Assembly (NCBI GenBank): GCA_949752735.1
Contig: OX457038.1
Location: 20,634,012-20,698,011, forward strand
Source of the DNA: Lumbricus terrestris
Lineage: Eukaryota > Annelida > Clitellata > Crassiclitellata > Lumbricidae
Direction: 5' to 3'
Length of the DNA: 64,000 nt
This document shows, in pieces, positions 21,729 to 30,681 of this stretch (within the stretch, counting starts at the first letter, position 1; the number at the start of each line of letters is the position of its first letter). The notes under the pieces were generated by a model, which saw only the letters and a list, made by a program, of their open reading frames with translations, had not been told where the DNA came from and did not search any database. The translations under genes and the position numbers were made by a program.

Positions 21729-22133
21729 GGTTATATTCTATAATGACTCGGTAGACGTTCTAGAATGACTCGGTAGACACCAAGAACTAACGTTGCAGCG
21801 TTGTTATCGTTAATAAATCCAACTTCTAGTTTGCCGAGAATCCTTTTAATCGATCCAGCTTCTCTTTAGGCAAGAATTTGTTCGATAAATCCCGCTTCTA
21901 TTTCGTCAGGAAATATTTTTCAGCCATTTTTCATTGAAAATTATTGTTCATCAATCCAGCTTCAGAATGACTGCACTAACCCTAAAACTAACCCTAACCG
22001 ACCCTCACGACGCCTAACCTGAGCCCTAACCGACCCTCACACGAAAAATCCCGCTTCAATTTCGTCAGGAAATATTTTTCATCAAATTTTAAACAAAAAG
22101 TTACTTGCTACCGAGTCATTGTAGAATATAACC
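21729..22133. mobile_element. Short TIR element with 8-bp target duplication and telomere-like core
   Basis: Inverted ends GGTTATATTCTATAATGACT and its complement extend to about 26 bp with ACTCGGTAG. Perfect 8-bp duplications AGTGAATG flank it (21721-21728, 22134-22141). The interior holds repeats of an AATCCAGCTTCTATTT-like motif and a block rich in CCCTAA/ACCCTAAC (21976-22040). No coding sequence. The 8-bp duplication and GG ends fit hAT or Merlin; not resolved. Confidence 0.88.
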
Positions 22134-22254
22134 AGTGAATGAGATATAGGTCCAGCCAAAGTTGCATCGTAATGGCCGAAACTACAATAACGAATTTTTC
22201 GCAAATCAGCGTAAGAGCCGATTGTGATCAAATACCAGATGACATCACTTGCCT

Positions 22255-22325
22255 TGTAATTCGCCCTTGTAACGGCATGGCCATGTCAGGGTGCCATATA
22301 AATTGTCGCAATTATTATTATGGCA
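22255..22325 (+). repeat. Retroelement 3' tail with (ATT)n
   Basis: CCCTTGTAACGGCATGGCCA then GTGCCATATAAATTGTCGCA then ATTATTATTATGG. The same tail is at 50505-50580, where it ends in more ATT repeats. It resembles the GCGCTATATAAATG tails of the L2-type elements here. Confidence 0.65.
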
Positions 22326-23333
22326 CCAGAACTCTCTAATCAATTGGCACTTTACAAATATATCTCACTCTTCTTTTTTTTACCAGTTTTAAATAGCTAT
22401 CTTGTAAACCCTACTCTTTAGTCTCGCTAACGAGTAAGGGCCCCAAGGCTTAGATTGTCCACGGGCCCCCGGCCAGGTTGTTAGTTGTTACGCCACTGAT
22501 TTTGTTGCAAACCTTCGATCGTGCATGCGCATTGAAATTTAAAATCCGCATACATGTGCATTGTTCAGAACATGTTTGAAATGGTTTAATTATTCAACGA
22601 CATACAATTAGTCGTGATGGTCGATAAGGCTTAACTTAGGGCGTCATAAAACTGCATGCCTTGCGTGGCGGAATCTTCCGCCGCAAAAGCAACACGGTTC
22701 CGCAAACAGTTTTCTACCACGCGCTCGAATCATATAAACTATTCGAAACACTAGGGAAAGTAAAATTACCACCAATAAATTTCTTTTAGCAATAGAAAAC
22801 AGATTTCGGGGATGAGATAGAAATTCCTTTTCGGGGATTGGAGCTTCGAGGCTAAGCTACGCACCTATTGCAGGATATAGGCCTACCTGAATAAAATTCG
22901 CCGAAACTTACTGACTCATGATACATATAGCTGAATCTCATCCAGAGTTCAAAATGCTTGTTTTTCAGACATATAAAAAAATGTAATAACATAAAAAGTG
23001 TTCAATTTCCATTTATAACGACACGAGAAACTTATAACTACACACAACGATTTATAAAATAAAAAATCTCTCCCACTCCATAGAGCTATGAAATGTCTTA
23101 TGTGCCTAACGCATCGCGGTCGCCATGACAGCGCACAGTTGGTATCCTACCGACAAACGTACCTAGCTGTAATGTACCGCAGCAATTAGTAAAAAAATTC
23201 CCATTGCCACACAAAACCGCGTCTGTGACACCAGCTTATTTACCGACACATTGTCAAAAACCAATCTTTAAGCCGTATCAATTGAGTTCAATGTTCAGTG
23301 CAGCTTTCGATAGGCTAGCTACTATATAGTAAA

Positions 23334-23926
23334 AGAATTTTTGCTGAAAAAAATAAATCGACTCAACAAATTATCACAATGTAGAGACTTCGCAGAGTGG
23401 CTAATTACAATCCACTGACTAAAATGCCAAAAGTCCCATAAATCCGAGCTGTGCTCGAGCCGCCATCTTGGAAAATGGCGGCCTATATTTTATTTTTCGG
23501 TAATAACTCAAGAACACTACTAAGAAATAGAAAATGGCAAAAAATGTTCCTCATTTCAAGACAATCAAGTTAGATGTATAACATTTGCTTCTAGAATTAA
23601 AAATAAATATGTTCCATATGGGAAAGTAGTCATATATCAATGCCGCAGCGAGTTTTATGGCGGGAAGAACATAATACTGTGCTGGGAATGATTTAAGATC
23701 AACCTAACCCTAGCTCTAGCATCTTTATTTTGTGGCCATGACGGTTCTGGCCCGAAGTTATTGCCACAAAATAGAATATAGGCCGCCATTTTTCAAGATG
23801 GCGGCTCTGATCAGGCACAGCTCAGATTTATGGGGACTTTTGGTATTTTCGTCAGTGGGGTGTACTTAACAACTCTGCCAAGTCTACTTTGTGCTAATTT
23901 GTTGAGTCGATTTTCCTAAAATTCTT
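23334..23926. mobile_element. Palindromic MITE with arms of about 180 bp carrying GCCGCCATCTTG
   Basis: The left arm (about 23334-23530) is repeated in reverse at about 23755-23926. Shared blocks in order are AAATCGACTCAACAAATTA, CCAAAAGTCCC, ATAAATC, GAGCTGTGC, GCCGCCATCTTG and AAAATGGCGGCCTATATT. The spacer is short and non-coding. Target duplication not identified. Each arm has two GCCGCCAT sites, the core of the YY1 binding site. Confidence 0.85.
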
Positions 23927-23959
23927 CCAATATATGGCTCATAGACCATCAACTACTTC

Positions 23960-24130
23960 TTTCAAGACTCATCAAAAGCTTCGGTGTCTCTGTTACAGCC
24001 TTAAACTGGTTAGCCTAGCGTCTAATCTGGGTGACCGAAATCAGCAGGTGGACATCGGTACCGATCGGTCTGAATCTACTGTTTGCACTGCTGCAGGGAG
24101 TTCCACAGGGATCTGTCCTTGGCAGCTAGT
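23960..24130 (+). pseudogene. LINE reverse transcriptase fragment (GVPQGSVLG box)
   Basis: The plus strand encodes NQQVDIGTDRSES and, after a frameshift, LQGVPQGSVLG, the RT motif 4 box that immediately precedes the catalytic YADD in non-LTR elements. The sequence breaks off right after it and runs into a T-rich degenerate repeat (24150-24345). Confidence 0.85.
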
Positions 24131-24922
24131 AGGCTACGTAATTAGTTCAGAAAAATCATTTTTATTTCAGTTTTTATTTAGTTCTTCATTAATCATTTCA
24201 GTTTAGTTTTAGCTTAGTTTTATTTCTGAAAATAATCATTTTAGTTTTAGTCTAGCTTTTATTTAAACAATCATTTTTAAGTTTTCGTTTTCGTGAACTA
24301 TTGACTAATCTTTTTGTTTCGTTTTCGTTCACGAAATTAACCCCTTGGAACGTTCGAGGTGAGGTGGGGGTATGATAGCCTACCCCAATAGGACTACATG
24401 TTTTTACTTGCAAGTCGGATATTAAAATTTACAACATTAATTCGATTTCAAATAGACAACATCAATTGTGAGCAAAACAATTAATAACTATTCTTTTTTA
24501 CCAATAAACTGGCGATTGTCCCGAACAAATAACTTTTCCTTATTAAAAGGGTCAGATGAACTAATCACCATGCAATATATACCTGGAGTTCTCATTTGCA
24601 ACGTTAATTATCATTGCTGTTGCGGAAATGTGTAACTCCCAAATTGTGCACTGCTCATTCCTTAACTTGTCAGGAACTGAATGATCTGAATCTAATCTTA
24701 CTAAACTGCAAGTGATTAATCTAGGCGTCTCTGGGGGAGGTGGAGGTGGGGTGGAGCTTTGCATGAAAATATATATATATATTACGAAGTGACTAGCGGA
24801 CCGCCAGGCGGCCCTCCAATTTCAATTACTAGCGGACCGCCAGGCGGCCCTCCAATTTCAATTACTAGCGGACCGCCAGTCACATGTAACCTGTCACATG
24901 AGTGTCGAGTCTCAATTGATTC

Positions 24923-25198
24923 TTGAATATTGTTACATTAATGGCGGCAGTTACCGATAGTTTATTTTATGTCGGACAAAAGTTTTCTTGTTTTAATGAC
25001 TTAGAAATTTGCAAAAAAGAGTATGAAATGAGTAACTTTTGTAACCTAACAATGCGGGATGCAAAAACGTTGCAATCCATGATGAAGTATGCACCAAAGA
25101 AGGCCGCACGTGCAAAGAAGGAGCTCCGTTATTACTCGCTTCGATTACCGGTATGCTGTACATATGGTGGCAAAAAATTAAAGAAACAAGGAGAATGA
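24923..25198 (+). pseudogene. N-terminal fragment of a MULE/ZSWIM-like transposase
   Basis: Ninety-one codons. From the internal MAAVTDSLFYVGQKFSCFND the pattern GQ.F..F..LE...KEYE...F..L..RD..T, then LRYYSL, C and YGGKK resembles the FAR1/FLYWCH-like N-terminal domain of ZSWIM1/3-type and Mutator-like transposases. The catalytic DDE domain is absent, so it is a remnant in a non-autonomous element. The family call is from pattern memory and is uncertain. Confidence 0.5.
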
Positions 25199-25214
25199 AC
25201 GTTAAATTAATATC

Positions 25215-25555
25215 AATAGCCAGCTTCTACTTCAGATCTAAAAATACCTTCATCCAGCTTCTATATCTCGCCCGTTATTTTCGTCAATCCGGCTTCTATT
25301 TCAGATATAAAAAATACCCTCATCCAGCTTCCATTACTTAAGCGTTTTTTCATCAATCAAGCTTCTATTTCAGATCAAGAAATTCTTTCATCCAGCTTTT
25401 ATTTCTCATACGTGATTTTCGTCAATCCAGCTTCTATTTCACCTGTAAAAAAGCCATCATCCAGATTTCATTTCTCTTGCGTTTTTTCATCAATCCAACC
25501 TCCATTTCACCTGTAAAAACTTTCATCCAGCTTCGGATCCATTTCTCAAGCGCTG
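25215..25555. repeat. Minisatellite of TCCAGCTTCTATTTC units
   Basis: CATCCAGCTTCTATTTC and CATCAATCCAGCTTCTATTTC alternate about every 60-70 bp with AT-rich spacers (about 5 cycles). The same motif occurs in the element at 21729-22133. Confidence 0.85.
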
Positions 25556-25655
25556 GATCAGTTGTCTGTAGACCAGTTGTCGTTAGACAAATTGTCCGGA
25601 GACCACTTGTCGTTAGACGAGTTGTGGGTAGACGAGTTGTCGTGACACCATATAC
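25556..25655. repeat. 20-bp tandem array (AGACNAGTTGTCGTT)
   Basis: Four to five imperfect units of GTAGACCAGTTGTCGTTAGA. A translated stretch rich in Val and Arg here is an artefact of the repeat. Confidence 0.85.
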
Positions 25656-25922
25656 AATACATACATACGTTACTGTCACATGCTTCTTACTTTTACTGGC
25701 GGTCCGCTATTATTCAGCATTAGACGACCGCCTGGCGGCTTGCTAGTATTCGTTATTGGACGACCGCCACTGGCGGTCCGCTAGTATTCAGCATTAGACG
25801 ACCGCCTGGCGGCTTGCTAGTATTCCGTATTGGACGGCCGCCACTGGCGGTCCGCTAGTATTTGAAATTCGAGGGCCGCCTGGCGGTCCGCTAGTCACAG
25901 CCTATATAATTAGGCTATATTG

Positions 25923-26816
25923 AAGGGTTGCCAGATTTCGGAAAAACTTTGTCGCGAGATCACAACAAAAAGTCGCGAAAATCGCGAGATTATCACGACA
26001 AAAGTCGCGAAAATCGCGAGATTATCGAGCTTTTCTACATGCCTTACAAAACGCTTTGTCCTCGCCGGAGGGATCACTGGATAGTCATCATGTCGTAAAA
26101 AAACACTTCACTAATGATTTAATGGTGCCATGAGTCTTTCCGGGAGTCTGTTCCACATTAAGTATTTTTGCAGTCAGTAACGAATTTCACCGCATTTTCT
26201 AGTTACGGCTAAATTGGTTTACAAACCTTTAACCATAAAAGAATCGTAGGCTACAGGCCTATGTATTGCAGTGAATTGGGAGTGGTCGAACCTGCCTTCA
26301 CAATCTGGGAGTCGTTCCCAATTCTTGTCGTATAATTTAACGTATTTCACCCACTTTCCCATAACGTGAGTTAGAGAAATACTATCTATAGGCCCTAGTA
26401 CTTTTACAAAATAGGCCAGGTGCTCGCGTACCTCGTGCATGAAAGATTAAGTTTGCGCCAATTTTTGGCCGCAATTTTCTTGGAGCTTAATAGAAACGCG
26501 CCAGTCGGAAGATACATGATGAAAACATTGACGTAAAAATTTAGATGACAAGCAATTTGGTGCTTACGGTAAATTAGTCCATGCTCCCTAGAGAATTAAT
26601 GCCTTTTTAGTACGTAGACAACGCCACACACAACTGGTCACGGTAATTTTTATCTATAAGCGGTGAATTTATGAGATTTCAAAATGTCGCCGTGGCGACC
26701 GTGAGACAATTCAAAAGTCGCCCAAAAAGCGCGAGGTCGCGAGGACGAAATTTTCAGTCGTGAGCACTTTCAAAAGTCGCCCAATTCGCGCTTTTCGCGA
26801 CGACCTGGCAACCCTG
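25923..26816. mobile_element. hAT-like element (AAGGGTTGCCAG ends)
   Basis: Ends AAGGGTTGCCAG and CTGGCAACCCTG are flanked by perfect 8-bp duplications CTATATTG (25915-25922, 26817-26824). Subterminal regions are filled with AAAAGTCGCGAAAATCGCGA-type repeats in opposite orientation at the two ends. No transposase. The TIR core is the same as in the elements at 1731 and 51915, but the interiors differ. Confidence 0.92.
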
Positions 26817-26829
26817 CTATATTGATGTA

Positions 26830-27880
26830 TTAATCAAATGCGAAATTTATGGGGAAAGACTAAAAAAAGGACAGTGGGAAAAAAGTAGAGAAATCATCAT
26901 GTTTTCGGAAAACTTTAAGGCAGGGCTGTTTTAAAGGAATTTTTAGAACTGCCCATCCATCTTCTCTCCTTTCTTGTCCTCCATGGCAAATTACTCCCAA
27001 TGTGAGGAAAATGGACTATTTTTTACTAGTTTTAACTGCACGGAACGTGACGGAAGTGCTTCTACAACAGTTACTGCGCACGAATCCATTTAGAACTGCA
27101 CATTTTGTGTAGAACTGCAAAAAGCCTGCTTTAAGGACAGACGAAAAAGGTCATCACGAAAAAGTAGAGAAATCACCATGTTTTTCGGGAAATTTGAGGA
27201 CAAACACAAAATAAAAAGGTCGTCAGAAAACATCGGTCGGACAAAGGGTGTTTTCGGAGACTGCCTCAGCGGCTGCCGTCCGTAGAAAACTTTTGCTTTC
27301 CCGCCCCACCCCCACAGGAACGTGACCCCCAAAAAGCGGGGGGACTAGATTAAGCTGCGATCGTTGGCCATATGTGGCGCCACACACCAAAACCAGCATT
27401 AGCCTAAGGCAATTTTTCAAGATATTGAGTTTGATACATCATTTCAACTTTTCAAGGGTCTTAATTGTCTCAGGCTTTAAAATGACACAAAAATTATTGC
27501 TCTAGCTTTATTCCAGCCGAACATTTAATTATATATATAAGAAAAAGTAGATCTAATTCAATTAAACTAATAATTTAATTAACCAAATAACTTAATTAAA
27601 ACAAACTGATTTGCATTTCAAGAGCATTAAAATAGCTATAAAACTTGTGTTTTAAAAAAATTGAAGATTTTTTAAAGTTTTTTTAAATTTAATTCTGCAA
27701 ATAAATCACAAACATAAGCTTAATAGGCTATAATTATTTCCCTAAATATCTCTGATGTGTAGGCCTAGGCCTAATTTCCGATCGACTTAATGCTGATTTC
27801 GGTGTGGACCGCCACATATATTTAACTGTACGTGTTTTCTATGTCGACATAATATGGGCCTACAATCTGTTGGCTGTACA
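26830..27880. other. No gene recognised
   Basis: Two copies of AAGTAGAGAAATCA, followed by CATG and TTTCGG, at about 26884 and 27161 point to further old repeat material. The stretch 27480-27720 is very AT-rich. Confidence 0.4.
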
Positions 27881-27883
27881 CTA

Positions 27884-28377
27884 TGTTAGGTCCCACGACT
27901 CTCTCTCTACGACTGGTTCTTGGGATAGGCTATAGTCACGGTCACTTGACTTTGGGGCGACACCTGGTGACAGACTTGTTCTATATAAGGTCTGACTTCA
28001 GGGGGCGTCTCTCTCTCTTTGAGCTTGTCTCTCTGACGATGTTAGTTAAGCTATGGTTGGGCTCTGATGTTCTCGGCTGCGGGGTGCCTGCATGGCAGCC
28101 TTCTTGTCAGAGTTCGTTAGTTAAGTTTTCGTTCATACACCTCGCCTTGGTGTCGTTAGTTAAGTTCGTTCTTCGCCAGCCTGTTGCTGTGACAAGATGT
28201 TGTTCGTCCGTTCGCCGCTGAATGCCGCGCCGTCGACGACTTCCCTCTGGTCTACAGTGTGGTAACTGTATCATTTTCGTTCTTTATGTTAAATTATACC
28301 TGTAAACTAGACACGAGTTATTTTATGTGAGTTGAACCAAGTAGGGACCTTTAACTTAGGGAACACCACTCACAACA
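27884..28377 (+). mobile_element. Possible solo LTR
   Basis: Starts TGTTAGGTCCCACGAC, has a TATA-like CTATATAAGGTCTGAC at about 27980 followed by a GC-richer transcribed-like part with repeated GTTAGTTAAG, and ends near CACTCACAACA. The flanks (ACTA and ACAA/ACAT) do not give an exact duplication and no partner LTR is present. Confidence 0.4.
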
Positions 28378-28653
28378 ACATATATATAGGACTTAGACGC
28401 AATCCAAAGAAGCGGATACCGTGAAACATCCATGACGTCATATGCAGAGCACTGATCGCTATGAGTGATGTAAGAACCATGCACGATATTGAAACTAGTA
28501 TTGAGCTACAACGATCGAGTATAATTATAGGTAGGATGCTATTTTGAACACATAATAATATATCATTAACATATAACATATGCATTAAGTTCTTCGGCAG
28601 TGCATAAAAACAGGTGACGTTCGACTTTCTTGACTTAGTAGACCTATTCGTTT

Positions 28654-28687
28654 TTAACTTCTTCTTCGACCAGACGGCGAAGCATCA
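28654..28687 (-). CDS. Type I membrane protein, last coding exon
   Basis: Thirty-four bases after an acceptor with a long T tract (TTATTACAG) encode SDASPSGRRRS and TAA. An alternative last exon elsewhere cannot be excluded because the exon is so short. Confidence 0.65.
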
Positions 28688-30649
28688 CTGTAATAAAAAA
28701 AAAGATGGGTGATTCAGCGAATAAGCGTACGTAATAGGCCTATTTATATTAAACAACGTTATATTAAACGGTCAGACTAACAATTGTGAATCTGTGATCA
28801 AAGACTAGGCCTATAAATTATATGCATATCGATCTGGGATATCTAGCCTATAGGCTGACCAGCTTATTAACGAGCGCTCACCAAAAGCTGCTTCAGCTTT
28901 GGGGGACAAATCCCTGGTCAAGGACTTTCTTATGTCCAGTCTCAAAATACGTCATTTATGTGCAGTTGAGAAAATTCCTTAAAATAACCCCTGGGTTATT
29001 GTCATGTCAGAAGTCGACTTCAAGTAGGAAGTCGATTGTTTTTCTACCAAGTCGGGTAAAGTCGTTTTAGCTTCAAGTCGTTGACTTCAAGTCGACCTCA
29101 AGTCACTTTGGGGTGAAGTGGGGTCAGATTGGCTGACCAAAGTCACTCTCAGGTCTACCCCACCCCGCCCCAGAAAGAGAAGAGAATTGAAGTGAATCTT
29201 GTCGACGAATACCTCTGTTTCCTTATCTTTTCTTCGCGAAGCCTTTGATACTGCACTATGCCGACTGCGACCAGTGCTATCACTGCGATGCCCAGAATTC
29301 CTCCGATGATAGCAGCCACGGCGTCACACGATAGACTGCCTTGCATACCTATATTCGAAACGTTTACATTGTAAGTATAATGCTGCATGTAGCTTCAGTC
29401 GGACTTCAAGGCTCAATCTTTGTTTTTACACACATGAAATCATAAACTTTTATCGGACGTCATTCAACACTGTAAGCTTATACATAGGGCTACAGTGGTC
29501 ATGTGCCATCTCTTACAAAGGTCTAAACTGAACTTAATTATTTCTACATAGATTTTGCCTGTCGCTATAAGCTCAACCATTTAAAAAGCATTCTGTAAAT
29601 AGCACAGTGATTCCCAACCTGTGTGCCGCGGCACACTAGTGTGCCGCGAGAACTTTGCTAGTGTGCCGCGGGAAAATTCTTATATGTTGTTAATTAAAAT
29701 TAATAATGATTCAAAAACAACCATCCGAAAACATCATCACTGCAATATAAAACTTAAGTCAGTTGGTCTTTATCTCTCACACTGTAGCAGGACCTGGTTA
29801 AGATCTCCAAGGGAAATCTTGATTGTTTTCTCACGATCAATGAATCTCAGTTTTTTTAAATTGAGCCTGAAATACTAAACACATTGATAGGCCTACAACC
29901 AGCAGTACAACACTATTTCCCTTCGCTTGCAATCAATAATTTTGATTGGGTAACATCAAATCTTACAGCCAAGGATGAGGAACAGCTAATTGATTTACGA
30001 AATGTAAAATTTTTTCAGTCAACATTTTTCGAAAAGAGTTTGGATGAGTTTTGGCTTTCCATTCAGAAATCATATCCTTCGATAAGTTAAGGAGGAGTCA
30101 AAATTCTTCTACCATTTGCATCTTCGTGGTTTTGTGAATGTAAATTTTCAGCCTGAACTGTAATCAAGTGTAAAAAGAGGGAGAGACATCTTAGAATCGA
30201 CGATGAAATGCGAGTAGACTATGATTGTGGTCTCTGGAGCCTCGTTTCAATTTGATCTGCTAACTGACTAGACTCACTATAGAGTAGGCTATTAATAGAC
30301 AATAAGAACATTGCAATTAGAATAATATTAAACAATAGTGACAAATAGATAACAAAAAGGTAATTATTATTAAGTATGCCGCGACAATTTTTATTCTTTC
30401 TTAGTGTGCCGCAAGTCAAAAAAGGTTGGGAATCACTGAAATAGCATATGAAGAGATGAGAACTCCGCCACTGGTCGCACTCTGCCAGTGCCAGTCCCAA
30501 GCCTGGATAAATTAAGGAGGAGAGCGTCGATCGCTAATGGTCTTTGTTACCACACAGTGACGCTAAACTGCAACTACAAGGCCTACTACTATGCAGAGAT
30601 GCGAATCGTCACGTGATATGTGATTGACGTCATTCATCTCTCTTTCTCT

Positions 30650-30681
<32 letters not shown>

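Larger units (their letters stand above)
24789..25898. mobile_element. TIR element with arrayed termini and a transposase-like ORF
   Basis: The left end is 2.5 tandem copies of a 36-bp unit (ACTAGCGGACCGCCAGGCGG + CCCTCCAATTTCAATT). The right end (25695-25898) is a diverged inverted array of related units. The outer bases are GTGACTAGCGG and CCGCTAGTCAC. No convincing target duplication. Inside are an ORF at 24923-25198, a 60-70 bp minisatellite and a 20-bp tandem array. The ORF suggests a Mutator-like origin. Confidence 0.75.
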
